A DNA stretch of 35,176 nucleotides from Gemmiger sp. (GTDB taxonomy: Bacteria; Bacillota; Clostridia; Oscillospirales; Ruminococcaceae): NCBI GenBank assembly GCA_028710135.1, contig JAQUSS010000014.1, positions 1 to 35,176 of the forward strand, given 5' to 3'. The notes beneath the pieces are model-generated. The model searched no databases. It was not told the DNA's origin and was given only the letters and a program-made list of their open reading frames with translations. A program made the translations under genes and the position numbers. Shown here piece by piece: positions 21,981 through 29,973 of the stretch (the first letter of the stretch is position 1; every line of letters begins with the position of its first letter).

Positions 21981-24014
21981 TTACAGGTAGCGCACTGCAT
22001 CGCACTGGCCGCGCCAGATGGTTAGCGGCTCCACCGGCTGCGCCCCGATGCGGGCTTCGGCCAGCATGGTGGCGTTGGTTTTGCCAAGCGGCTGGCCCTG
22101 CACCACAATCTGCCCTTCCTCCACACTGAGGGAGCGCAGGTTGTAGAAGATGCTTTTCAGCCCCGCGCCATGCTCCACCACCACGGTGTTGCCCGCCGTG
22201 CCGCCCAAATCCTTGGCAAGCACCACGCGGCCATCGGCCGGGGTAATCAAATCTTGGTTGGCGGAGGTGGTGATCACCACATTGGTGAAGGTGCGCCCAC
22301 CGGCAATGCTTTGGTTTTTGGCCCGCTGGGCCGAGGTGCGGCCCACATACTCGGTCAACCCAAAATCATTTTTGACCGTGATGTTTGTTAGGAAGGGCTG
22401 CACAAAGCCGTTGGCCGTCCAGTAGACCTGTGGGTCAAAGATGGATAGAACGTTCTGCACCTCCTGCGGGGTATCTGCCAGCGCGAGGTAGGGCGAACTG
22501 AACTGCGATTGGCTGGTATAATCTTTAAAATTCCAGGTGCGGGCGCGCACGGTCAGCATCAGGGTTTCGGTGTAGCCGCCCGCGGCAACCTCAATGGGGT
22601 ACTCGCCCAGCTCCTGGTCGTACTTGACGGGCACAAAGGCCACCCAGCCGTTGGCGCTTTTGGCAAAAGCGGTTTCCGCAATATCACAGTGGAAGGTGGG
22701 TTGCTCCTCGGCTTGGTCGTCCGAAAGGCCGGTAACCCGCACCGCGGCCACGCCGCCCTGCTGCACCGCGTTGGTGTTCAGCCGGATGGTCGGCTTCATC
22801 AAAACCGAAAACTGCACCGCATATTCCTGCTTGCCGGTAACCAGCGCGTTGCTGGTTTCGCCGGGGTCGGTTTGGCGCAGCGAGAGGGTGGCGGTATAGT
22901 TATCGTTGGCGGCAAAGGCAAAATCTTTATATTCCTCCGCCGTGCCGGAAAATACCTCGGTGCCATCACCGTTTTTAATGGTCAGCGCGGTATCGTACCC
23001 GGCGGGGGAGATGCTCAAGGTGGGTTGGTCGGTTTCCAGCGGGGCATCCAGCAGGTTCACCGCCGCACTTTTTTCCGCCTTATCGGCAAAGGTGCGGCGT
23101 ATCCAGCTGCCCACCACCGGCACGTTCCACTCGTACTCCTTAGGTTCCAGGGTAACGCCGTTCAGCCGCACGGTAAAGGTAGGCACCGCGGCGGGGGTTG
23201 TTTTGTTGTACATCCAGGCAACGCCGCCCCCGGCAATCACCGCAATAAACAGCAGCACCAGCAACAGCCATTTGGCTAGGCTGATTAGACCGCCGCCCAC
23301 CCCCCGGCCAATTTTTTCCACCAGGGTGGGTTCGGGGGGCGCAGCGGGCGGGGCGGGCGGGGCATCCACCGTGGCTTCCTCGGTGGCCTCGCCGCTGCGC
23401 AGGGCCGCGCCCTCCAAAATTTTTTCAATCGAAAGCTGGGCCGTGCGGCTGATGGTTGCCACCCGGGCAAGCTCCTCGGGCGAAAGGTTTTCGTCCTCCC
23501 CTTCCAGCGATTGCTGGGGGGCGGGGGCCCCGGGCGCGGTTTCCGCACCGGGGTTTTGGGCCTTTGCCGCTTTTTCGGGCGTTTTGGGCTTTTCCGCAGC
23601 CTCGGGCGCTTCGGCTTTGGGCGCAGGGGCTACATCGGGGGTGTGCCCCCCCCGCTGCGCCGCTTCCTGCGCCGTTTCCTGCGCTTTAGGCTGTGTTTTC
23701 GCCTGCGTTGCCACCTTGGCGGGGGGCGCAGGCGGGGTTGCCGCCTGGCCGGGCAATTCCGGCTGTTTGGCCTCCTGCAAGGGTGCATATTCCGGTTGGG
23801 CCGGTTGGGCCGGCGGGGCCGCCTTGGCCACCCGCGCTGCTTTTTCGGCGGCGCGGCGGGCCGTATGCTCCTGCCCGGGCTGCTTGGGGCTTGTTTTTGC
23901 CTTTGCCGCCGGGCGGCGTTTGCTTTTTTTGCCCGCCGCCGCTTTTGTGGCCGCTGCTTCCCCGGCCACATCTGCCCGCTTTGCGGGATCACTGGTTGGT
24001 TTGTTGTTGCTCAT
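21981..24014 (-). CDS. Membrane-anchored degenerate M23 (LytM-like) protein, long paralogue
   Basis: 677 aa. Residues 1-~240 are an Ala/Pro/Lys-rich, mainly disordered cytoplasmic segment; 243-268 is a transmembrane helix (LISLAKWLLLVLLFIAVIAGGGVAWMY); the rest is extracellular. A motif LEPKEYEWNVPVVGSW and Ig-like strands precede an M23 beta-domain (about 560-677: TPADGRVVLAKDLGGTAGNTVVVEHGAGLKSIFYNL...). The zinc-binding HxH of LytM (HLHFE) is replaced by TMLAEAR and the first His-Asp motif is missing, so no peptidase activity is expected. Such domains serve as scaffolds or activators (compare EnvC, SpoIIQ). Start ATG 24014 with GGAGAAGG. Paralogue of the upstream gene at 24075-25325. Confidence 0.83.
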   Translation of the reverse strand: MSNNKPTSDPAKRADVAGEAAATKAAAGKKSKRRPAAKAKTSPKQPGQEHTARRAAEKAARVAKAAPPAQPAQPEYAPLQEAKQPELPGQAATPPAPPAKVATQAKTQPKAQETAQEAAQRGGHTPDVAPAPKAEAPEAAEKPKTPEKAAKAQNPGAETAPGAPAPQQSLEGEDENLSPEELARVATISRTAQLSIEKILEGAALRSGEATEEATVDAPPAPPAAPPEPTLVEKIGRGVGGGLISLAKWLLLVLLFIAVIAGGGVAWMYNKTTPAAVPTFTVRLNGVTLEPKEYEWNVPVVGSWIRRTFADKAEKSAAVNLLDAPLETDQPTLSISPAGYDTALTIKNGDGTEVFSGTAEEYKDFAFAANDNYTATLSLRQTDPGETSNALVTGKQEYAVQFSVLMKPTIRLNTNAVQQGGVAAVRVTGLSDDQAEEQPTFHCDIAETAFAKSANGWVAFVPVKYDQELGEYPIEVAAGGYTETLMLTVRARTWNFKDYTSQSQFSSPYLALADTPQEVQNVLSIFDPQVYWTANGFVQPFLTNITVKNDFGLTEYVGRTSAQRAKNQSIAGGRTFTNVVITTSANQDLITPADGRVVLAKDLGGTAGNTVVVEHGAGLKSIFYNLRSLSVEEGQIVVQGQPLGKTNATMLAEARIGAQPVEPLTIWRGQCDAVRYL

Positions 24015-24074
24015 AGCTTGCCTTCTCCACCTAAAATTGCTGGGGGCCATACCCCTATGGCCTTTTTCTACGCT

Positions 24075-25325
24075 CTACCCCAGGTTTTCTTTATATTGCA
24101 GGCCCCCGCCCGCAGCCACGGCCCCCGCCGGGTTTACCGATTTACTGCCGATGCGCAGCTCCCATATCAGGGCATGGGCGGCCCCCAACGTGCCAACGGC
24201 ATCGCCCTTGGAAAGGGTTTGCCCGCTTTGGGCCGATACGGTTTCCAGCCCAAACAGGTAGCTTTTTACGCCACAGCCATGGTCAATCACCACGGTGCCG
24301 CCCGTAAGCCCCAGGCTACCCGCATAAACCACCACCCCTGCTTGGGTGGCAGTAACGGCGGCATCCGGGGTGGAATAGTAGGTGATGCCCGTTGCGGTGC
24401 CATTGCGCTGGCCATCCACCATCAGCGCCGCACCGTAGGGGATGCGCGCCCCATTTTGGGTGGGCGGGGCAAAGGTGCCGCTCCACAGTTTTTCCAGCTT
24501 GCCGGGGGTGTACAGCGGCCAGATGGCGTTGCGGTATTCCTCGGCTGCACCGGGTATCTCGGCCTCGGCGGCCGTGGTGGCCGAGGGTACATCTTTTTTG
24601 GCCACCGTTAAAGTGGCATCCAGGGTTTGCGCACCCAGCGTCAACCCAATGGTATGCGCCCCACTCTCGGCATTATAACTGATGGGGATGTACCCCAGCC
24701 AGCCTCCCTCCACCGTGTGGAAGGTGATGGTTCCCAAATCGGTATCCGCCTGGGGCTGGGTGTTGGCATCGCCCAAAAAGCCGGTAATCAGCAGGGCCAC
24801 CACATCCCCCTGGCTGGCCCGCTCGGCACTCAAGGTAATTTGGGGGTTTAGGCCCAGGGTGTAGCTTGCCTGGTAGCGGCACCAGCCCTGGGCGTTGCTT
24901 GCCACCGGGTCGGTTTGCTGCCAAAGGGTAAGCGTTAGGCTATACTGGCCGTTTTGGGTGTAGGTGTAGCCCGCAAAATCCTCCGCTGTGCCCGCCAATG
25001 CCGTGGTGCCATCGGGCGCGGTAAGGGTTAGCTCGCTTTTGGTCACCCAATCGGGCAGGGTAAGGGCCGGGGCGGTATCCCACACCGCCCCCACCTTTTG
25101 CACCGTCAGGTTGGGGGCCTGGTAAAAGGGCTTTGCCAGCACATCCCCCAGCACCGGCACCTGCCAGTCGTACCCCACCGGCTCCAGGGGGGTATCCCCC
25201 AAACTTGGCTGCCCGGCGGGCAGCTTGGCTTCGCCGGTGGTGGCATACAACGCCCACCCCGTTCCGCCCACCAAAAGGGCCGCAAACAGGGCAACCATCA
25301 GCACCCAAAGCAACAGTTTTTTCAT
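24075..25325 (-). CDS. Membrane-anchored degenerate M23 (LytM-like) protein, short paralogue
   Basis: 416 aa. N-terminal transmembrane helix (about residues 3-26) with almost no cytoplasmic part, then the same layout as the next gene: LEPVGYDWQVPVLGD, Ig-like strands, and a C-terminal M23 domain (PDAAVTATQAGVVVYAGSLGLTGGTVVIDHGCGVKSYLFGLETVSAQSGQTLSKGDAVGTLG). HLHFEVR of active enzymes is ALIWELR, so both His ligands are gone, while the following SVNP is kept. Tandem duplication with divergence of the N-terminus is the simplest origin. Start ATG 25325 after GGGGAGGG. It sits 60 bp upstream of its paralogue in one operon. Confidence 0.83.
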   Translation of the reverse strand: MKKLLLWVLMVALFAALLVGGTGWALYATTGEAKLPAGQPSLGDTPLEPVGYDWQVPVLGDVLAKPFYQAPNLTVQKVGAVWDTAPALTLPDWVTKSELTLTAPDGTTALAGTAEDFAGYTYTQNGQYSLTLTLWQQTDPVASNAQGWCRYQASYTLGLNPQITLSAERASQGDVVALLITGFLGDANTQPQADTDLGTITFHTVEGGWLGYIPISYNAESGAHTIGLTLGAQTLDATLTVAKKDVPSATTAAEAEIPGAAEEYRNAIWPLYTPGKLEKLWSGTFAPPTQNGARIPYGAALMVDGQRNGTATGITYYSTPDAAVTATQAGVVVYAGSLGLTGGTVVIDHGCGVKSYLFGLETVSAQSGQTLSKGDAVGTLGAAHALIWELRIGSKSVNPAGAVAAGGGLQYKENLG

Positions 25326-25383
25326 TGCCCTCCCCCTGCGCGGGCCCCGCCCGCAGTGGGCAAATTGGCCACGCCACAAAATA

Positions 25384-25426
25384 GCCGGGCCAGGCGCACA
25401 GCCTTTGCGCTGTGGCCCCGCCCGGC
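25384..25426 (-). terminator. Weak terminator or attenuator between the small gene and the M23 genes
   Basis: GCCGGGC (25384-25390) pairs with 25420-25426; an inner CACAGC/GCTGTG stem stacks within. On the minus strand the tail is TATTTT. Likely partial termination or an mRNA stabiliser that lowers the downstream genes. Confidence 0.4.
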
Positions 25427-25436
25427 CAGAACAGAA

Positions 25437-25697
25437 TTACCCTTGGGCATCCGTGCCCGCTGCTTCGGCCGGGGTTACACCGGCGGCGGCAGCCTCGGGG
25501 ATGATGAACTCATCCTCCCCCATTGCCTCGGCATCCTCCTCGGCATCCATATCCTCGTAATCCTCGTTAAAAAGCAGCTTCTCGTATTCGTCCAGTTCCT
25601 TTTCGCGGTGGTGCAGGTATAGGGCGGCGGCGGTCAACGCGCCGGTAGCCGCTGCCAAAAAGGCAAGCGCCGCGCCAAAGGTAGATTTTTTCATCAT
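25437..25697 (-). CDS. Small single-pass membrane protein with acidic tail
   Basis: 86 aa, not assigned to a family. A basic start (MMKKS) precedes one hydrophobic helix (about residues 7-28), a short charged linker (HHREKELDEYEKLL) and an acidic tail (EDYEDMDAEEDAEAMGEDEF). The positive-inside rule and hydrophobic start suggest N-in with the tail outside, or an uncleaved signal anchor. RBS GGAGG lies 10 bp before the first of two adjacent ATG codons. First gene of the operon with the two M23-like proteins, so it may be a partner of them. Confidence 0.72.
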   Translation of the reverse strand: MMKKSTFGAALAFLAAATGALTAAALYLHHREKELDEYEKLLFNEDYEDMDAEEDAEAMGEDEFIIPEAAAAGVTPAEAAGTDAQG

Positions 25698-25719
25698 AAT
25701 TGGTAATCCTCCCTGTTAT

Positions 25720-25785
25720 GCCGCGCTAGTGTTTGCGCGGCGTTCTCCCCTGCCGGGTGGCAGGGGGTGGCACACCAGGGTGCCA
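25720..25785 (-). promoter_or_regulatory. Structured leader of the M23 operon
   Basis: Three successive hairpins lie between the promoter and first gene: GCCGCGC/GCGCGGC at 25720-25741, CCCCTGCC/GGCAGGGG at 25747-25766 and TGGCAC/GTGCCA at 25768-25784. None is followed by a T-run. No known riboswitch was recognised. Confidence 0.45.
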
Positions 25786-25803
25786 AAACCATATACTGCT
25801 TAT

Positions 25804-25832
25804 ATTATAACCGCCCCAGGGGCAGAATACAA
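25804..25832 (-). promoter_or_regulatory. Promoter of the M23 operon
   Basis: Minus strand: TTGTAT (25827-25832), 17-bp spacer, TATAAT (25804-25809); leader about 100 nt. Confidence 0.6.
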
Positions 25833-25932
25833 CCGCTTGGTTTGTAAAAAATCTTCGGCGGGCATTTCTTTTGGGTGCAAAGGTTGTCGTTTTGTGTGCA
25901 GTGTATCTTTTGTTACGATGGAACATCCTTTT

Positions 25933-26976
25933 TTATAAACAGAACCGGAAGGCGCTGGGCACCGCATATTGCCCGGCCAGCGCCGCGGGGCTGGCCCACA
26001 CAAACCCCTCGGGTGCGGGGGCCGGGGCCACCTGGCAGCGCCAGCCGCCCAGCGCCCATACCTTGTGGGTAAAAATATGCTTGCCCGCAGGCAACGGGGC
26101 CATGGCCACCACCGCAAGCCCCTGCCCTGCCAGCCAGCGGCGGGCCTCGGCCTCAGGCAGGGTGGCATCCTCCCAGGCGGGGGGCTGCCACAGCCCGGCC
26201 AGCAGGCCCTTGGCGGGCCGCTTTTGCAGCAAAATACCCGCCGGGCTTTCCACCCGCAGCACCGCCACCGGCAGCACCGGGCGCTGTTTTTTGGGGGGCT
26301 TTACCGGCAGCTGCAACAGCCGCGCGGCATCGCCGGTGGCATACCCGGCGCACTGCGCCGCCAAGGGGCACTGCGCGCAGAGGGGGGCGGCGTTGGGCAG
26401 GCAAATTAACGCCCCCAGCTCCATCAGCGCCTGGTTATAATCCCCGGGGGCATCGGGCGGCTGGTGGGCCATAACGAAGGCCGTAAACGCCCGCTTGGTG
26501 GCGGGCAGGGTGATATCTTCCCCGCTGTTGTAAAGCCGGGCAAACACCCGCAGCACGTTGCCATCCACCGCCGCCACCGGGATGCCAAAGCCCATGCTTG
26601 CCACGGCCCCGGCGGTGTAATCGCCAATGCCGGGCAGGGCGCGCAGGGCGTTATAATCGGCGGGCAGGTTGCCGCCGTACTCCCGGCAAAGTATCTGGGC
26701 CGCCTTGTGCAGGTTGGCCGCGCGGTGGTAGTAGCCAAGCCCCTGCCACAGCTTATGCAGGGTTTCCTCCCCGCAGGCAGCCAGGGCCGGGATATCGGGC
26801 AGGGCCGCAATAAACCGCTGGTAGTAGGGCACCGCCGCCGTCATGCGGGTTTGCTGTAGCATAATTTCGCTTACCCAGATATGATACGGCGTAGGCTCCT
26901 GCCGGAAAGGCAGGAGCCTACGGTTTTTATAAAACCAGGTGAGCAGCGGCGGCGCAAGCTGTTGCGGGCTGCCCAT
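25933..26976 (-). CDS. mutY: Adenine DNA glycosylase MutY
   Basis: 347 aa. Removes adenine mispaired with 8-oxoguanine. Motifs: catalytic Glu37 in SEIMLQQTRM, helix-hairpin-helix ALPGIGDYTAGAVASMGFG, catalytic Asp138 in AVDGNV, and the [4Fe-4S] ligands Cys192, 200, 203, 209; the first spacing is seven residues, one more than the common C-x6-C. The C-terminal NUDIX-like domain (~235-345) recognises oxoG. Its start shares a base with the asnS stop (TAATG at 26976), so it is translationally coupled to asnS. The first 35 codons contain a perfect 14-bp hairpin (26890-26922). No clear terminator follows. Confidence 0.95.
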   Translation of the reverse strand: MGSPQQLAPPLLTWFYKNRRLLPFRQEPTPYHIWVSEIMLQQTRMTAAVPYYQRFIAALPDIPALAACGEETLHKLWQGLGYYHRAANLHKAAQILCREYGGNLPADYNALRALPGIGDYTAGAVASMGFGIPVAAVDGNVLRVFARLYNSGEDITLPATKRAFTAFVMAHQPPDAPGDYNQALMELGALICLPNAAPLCAQCPLAAQCAGYATGDAARLLQLPVKPPKKQRPVLPVAVLRVESPAGILLQKRPAKGLLAGLWQPPAWEDATLPEAEARRWLAGQGLAVVAMAPLPAGKHIFTHKVWALGGWRCQVAPAPAPEGFVWASPAALAGQYAVPSAFRFCL

Positions 26977-28373
26977 TAAAACCCGCCGCAGGTGCGGGGG
27001 AAGGTTAGCACATCGCGGATGTTGGGGATGCCGGTAACATACATCAGCAGCCGCTCAAAGCCCAGGCCGTAGCCCGCGTGCTTTACGGTGCCAAAGCGGC
27101 GCAAATCCAGGTACCACTGGTAATCGTCCAGGGGCAAGCCCAGCTCCTGCATACGGGCCACCAGCACATCGTAGCGTTCCTCGCGCTGGGAGCCGCCAAT
27201 CAGCTCGCCAATGCCGGGCACCAGCATATCGGCGGCGGCCACGGTTTTGCCATCCTCGTTGGCGCGCATATAAAAGCTTTTAATTTCCTTGGGGTAATCG
27301 GTCACAAACACCGGCTTTTTGTATACCTGTTCGGTCAAATACCGCTCGTGCTCGGTTTGGATATCGGTTCCCCACTCCACTTTATACTGGAATTTATCGT
27401 TGTTTTTCATCAGGATTTCCACCGCATCGGTGTAGCTTACCCGGCCAAACTCGCTGCTGCAAACCAGCTCCAGCCGCTCCAGCAGGCCCTTATCAAAAAA
27501 CTGGTTAAAAAACGCCAGCTCATCGGGGCAGGTATCCAGCAGGTAGCGGATAACGTATTTGGTCATGGCCTCGGCGGTATCCATATAGGTGGCAAGGTCG
27601 GCAAAGGCCATCTCCGGCTCAATCATCCAAAACTCGGCGGCGTGGCGGGTATCGTAGCTTTTTTCAGCCCGGAAGGTTGGCCCAAAGGTGTACACCTTCC
27701 CCAGCGCCATGGCCATGGCCTCGGCCTCCAGCTGGCCGGATACCGTCAGGTTAACGGGGCGCTTGAAAAAGTCCTGGCTGAAATCCACCTTTCCCTCCTC
27801 GGTGCGGGGGACATCGTTGAGGTCGAGCGTGGTCACCTGGAACATTTCGCCCGCGCCCTCACAGTCCGACCCGGTAAAGATGGGGGTATGCACGTAGGTA
27901 AACCCGTTCTCGTGGAAAAACTGGTGGAGGGCAAAGGCCGCCTGCCCGCGCACCCGGAACGCCGCGTTAAAGGTGTTGGTGCGGGGGCGCAGATGGGTCA
28001 TGGTGCGCAGGTACTCCACGCTCATCTTTTTCTTTTGCAGGGGGTATTCGGGCCCGCAAGCGCCCAGCACGGTGATGCTATCGGCGTTAATTTCAAACGG
28101 CTGCTTGGCGGTGGGCGTTAGCACCACCCGGCCCTTGATGGCAAAGCTGGTGTACAGCCCCGCCTTGGCAATCTCGGCATAATTTTCCAGCTTGGCAGCC
28201 TCAAACACCACCTGCACCGGCTTATAGCAGCTGCCATCCGTCAGCGAGATAAAGCCGATATTTTTAGAATCGCGCACCGTTTTTGCCCAGCCGCACAGGG
28301 TAACGGCGGTGCCATCGGCGGGGGTTTGCCGGTAAAGCGCGGCAATTTCGGTTCTTTCCTTCATGGTTTCCAT
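26976..28373 (-). CDS. asnS: Asparaginyl-tRNA synthetase
   Basis: 465 aa class IIb synthetase that charges tRNA-Asn. N-terminal OB-fold anticodon-binding domain ([25 protein letters not shown]), motif 2 region [28 protein letters not shown], and motif 3 [28 protein letters not shown] near the C-terminus. Start: ATG 28373, nine bases after GGGAG; a second ATG at 28364 is possible, and frame upstream to 28454 lies over the promoter. Own promoter at 28471-28499; the 90-nt leader is too short for a T-box. Confidence 0.95.
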   Translation of the reverse strand: METMKERTEIAALYRQTPADGTAVTLCGWAKTVRDSKNIGFISLTDGSCYKPVQVVFEAAKLENYAEIAKAGLYTSFAIKGRVVLTPTAKQPFEINADSITVLGACGPEYPLQKKKMSVEYLRTMTHLRPRTNTFNAAFRVRGQAAFALHQFFHENGFTYVHTPIFTGSDCEGAGEMFQVTTLDLNDVPRTEEGKVDFSQDFFKRPVNLTVSGQLEAEAMAMALGKVYTFGPTFRAEKSYDTRHAAEFWMIEPEMAFADLATYMDTAEAMTKYVIRYLLDTCPDELAFFNQFFDKGLLERLELVCSSEFGRVSYTDAVEILMKNNDKFQYKVEWGTDIQTEHERYLTEQVYKKPVFVTDYPKEIKSFYMRANEDGKTVAAADMLVPGIGELIGGSQREERYDVLVARMQELGLPLDDYQWYLDLRRFGTVKHAGYGLGFERLLMYVTGIPNIRDVLTFPRTCGGF

Positions 28374-28470
28374 GGTTTTGCACTCCCTCACATTCCAAAT
28401 TGTCTTGCCAAATGGTTTTGAACAACCTTTTATTCGCATCCATATTGCTTCCATTAGAATAATACCCTAT

Positions 28471-28499
28471 ATTATAGCCGTTTTCCCCCGGTTTGTACA
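28471..28499 (-). promoter_or_regulatory. Promoter of asnS-mutY
   Basis: Minus strand: TGTACA (28494-28499), 17-bp spacer, TATAAT (28471-28476). Confidence 0.68.
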
Positions 28500-28525
28500 C
28501 CCCTTTTGCGGGGCCTGTGCGCCAC

Positions 28526-28581
28526 AAAACAAACGGCCTAAAAACAAGGCATTGGCAAAATGCGATGTTTTAGGCCGTTTG
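28526..28581 (-). terminator. Terminator of the LacI gene
   Basis: Arms 28530-28543 and 28568-28581 pair over 14 bp (AAACGGCCTAAAA type); on the minus strand TTTTG follows directly. It separates the LacI gene from the asnS promoter. The rest of 28374-28695 holds only the asnS promoter and leader and a short CTGCGG/CCGCAG repeat. Confidence 0.65.
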
Positions 28582-28695
28582 ATGTAAAAACCAAGTGGTT
28601 ACCCTGCCGTTTGGAAGCCCTGCGGGCGGCCGCAGGCAGGCGGCGGGCACGCGCAAAGCCACGCCACGGTATCCCCTTTGCCCAGCAAAGGAAAA

Positions 28696-29715
28696 CTACT
28701 CAGCCAGGGGCTGGCGGTAAATAATATCAGAGGCAATGTACGAAACCTCAAACGAGGCCGTGGGGTATTTTAGCCGGAACAGCAGCTTTTGAGCAAGGCG
28801 CTTGCCCAGGGTGGTGGTTTGCACATCCACACTTGTAATTTTTTCGGCAACATTTCCATATTCCATGCTGTTGTCAAAGCCGGTCAAAACCGGCATCGCA
28901 GCTTCGGCATCCCCCCGCTCCTCAAAATAGCGCTTTACGAAATGTGTGATAAAATCGCTTGCGCACACAATGGCATCGGGCATGGTTTTAATCGAATCCA
29001 AAAAGCTGCAAATCTCCTCGTAATGTGTGCTCAAGGGGATACTGTTTTTCAGGCAGATGCTCTCATCCACGGGCAGCCCGTGCTGCGCCAACGCATCGGC
29101 AAACCCCTCGTAGCGGTCGTAGTTGGTTTGCGCATACTGGATATCGCCCATAAAGCCGATGCGCTGCATCCCCTTTTCCAAAAGCTTGTTGGTGATGGTG
29201 CGGGTACAATCGCGCCCCTCCAGCAAAATTAAATCCCCGTTTAACGCATACGGGCTGATGGAGGGCACGGTATCCAAAAAGACCTTGGGCATGGCAAGCT
29301 GTGCAATGGCCTGGATGGCGTTCTCGTCATAAATGTTCAGCACAATAATCCCCTGCACGCTACCATCGGTAAGGCTTTGGGGCAATTTTTGATTTTTTTC
29401 AAAATGGGAGGGCAGGTAGGTATACATCAAATTGACGTTTTGCCGCGCAAGCTCCTTGGCAATTTGATGGATAATCTGCATCCAAAAGGCGGAAGATTCC
29501 GGCCTGGAAACCACAACCGATACCACACAGGCGGCCTCCGGCTTGGCTTCAATTTCCACACCCTCCGGCACCGGGTAGCCAATTCGGTGTGCCTGCTCCA
29601 AAATTTTTGTTTTGAGCTGGGTGGAAACGCCGGGGCGGTTGCTCATTGCCTTCCATATGGTGATGCGCGATACGCCCAAAGCGTCCGCGATGTCTTGCAG
29701 GGTTGGTTTGCTCAT
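28696..29715 (-). CDS. LacI-family transcriptional regulator of the sugar locus
   Basis: 339 aa. N-terminal LacI HTH (PTLQDIADALGVSRITIWKAMSNRPGVS) with hinge, then a periplasmic-binding-protein-like effector domain (VVSVVVSRPESSAFW...GIIVLNIYDENA...RIGFMGDIQYAQTNYDRYEGFADAL...AIVCASDFITHFVKRYF). Such proteins sense a sugar or oligosaccharide and leave or bind palindromic operators. Start ATG 29715 after AAAAGG; a GTG at 29724 is too close to it. Divergent from the DUF2264 gene; TTAACG-type palindromes in the shared region and before the GH88 and permease genes are likely targets. Confidence 0.93.
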   Translation of the reverse strand: MSKPTLQDIADALGVSRITIWKAMSNRPGVSTQLKTKILEQAHRIGYPVPEGVEIEAKPEAACVVSVVVSRPESSAFWMQIIHQIAKELARQNVNLMYTYLPSHFEKNQKLPQSLTDGSVQGIIVLNIYDENAIQAIAQLAMPKVFLDTVPSISPYALNGDLILLEGRDCTRTITNKLLEKGMQRIGFMGDIQYAQTNYDRYEGFADALAQHGLPVDESICLKNSIPLSTHYEEICSFLDSIKTMPDAIVCASDFITHFVKRYFEERGDAEAAMPVLTGFDNSMEYGNVAEKITSVDVQTTTLGKRLAQKLLFRLKYPTASFEVSYIASDIIYRQPLAE

Positions 29716-29763
29716 AAAAGTCACCTTTTCTCAAGTGGTGTGTTGGGTAATCCTTCTTTTCCT

Positions 29764-29792
29764 ATTATAAACAAAAACGAAAATAAAATCAA
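29764..29792 (-). promoter_or_regulatory. Promoter of the LacI gene
   Basis: Minus strand: TTGATT (29787-29792), 17-bp spacer, TATAAT (29764-29769). Confidence 0.75.
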
Positions 29793-29800
29793 CACTTTTG

Positions 29801-29823
29801 TTAACGCTGTAAATGCACGTTAA
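29801..29823. promoter_or_regulatory. Candidate LacI operator 1
   Basis: TTAACG (29801-29806) and CGTTAA (29818-29823) form an inverted repeat with an 11-bp gap, between the divergent promoters. Confidence 0.5.
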
Positions 29824-29876
29824 AATGGATTCTTTTTGAATTTTTGCCGCTAAAAAAGATAATTTTTATTTTTATA

Positions 29877-29905
29877 TTGAAAAACATTGCAAAAGTTGGT
29901 ATGCT
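29877..29905 (+). promoter_or_regulatory. Promoter of the DUF2264 gene
   Basis: TTGAAA (29877-29882), 17-bp spacer, TATGCT (29900-29905). Confidence 0.65.
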
Positions 29906-29946
29906 AAAGCGAAATAAACGTTGCTGTTTTTGTTGCGTTTTGTTAA

Positions 29947-29958
29947 TTTAACGTTAAA
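29947..29958. promoter_or_regulatory. Candidate LacI operator 2
   Basis: TTTAACGTTAAA, a perfect 12-bp palindrome with the central CG usual for LacI-family sites, placed downstream of the promoter and touching the RBS. AACGTTGC and TTGCGTTTT lie just upstream as partial copies. Confidence 0.65.
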
Positions 29959-29973
29959 GGTGAGGCAAAAGCT

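Noticed and set aside
22906-24261. 451-codon plus-strand frame opposite the M23-like gene
   Set aside because: Mirror of the Ala/Pro-rich disordered region; the minus-strand gene has the RBS, signal anchor and domain.
21981-25325. Active M23 peptidases
   Set aside because: Neither protein has the HxH or the first His-Asp metal ligands, so hydrolysis is unlikely.
28374-28470. T-box riboswitch in front of asnS
   Set aside because: The leader is only about 90 nt, with no T-box sequence and no antiterminator/terminator pair.
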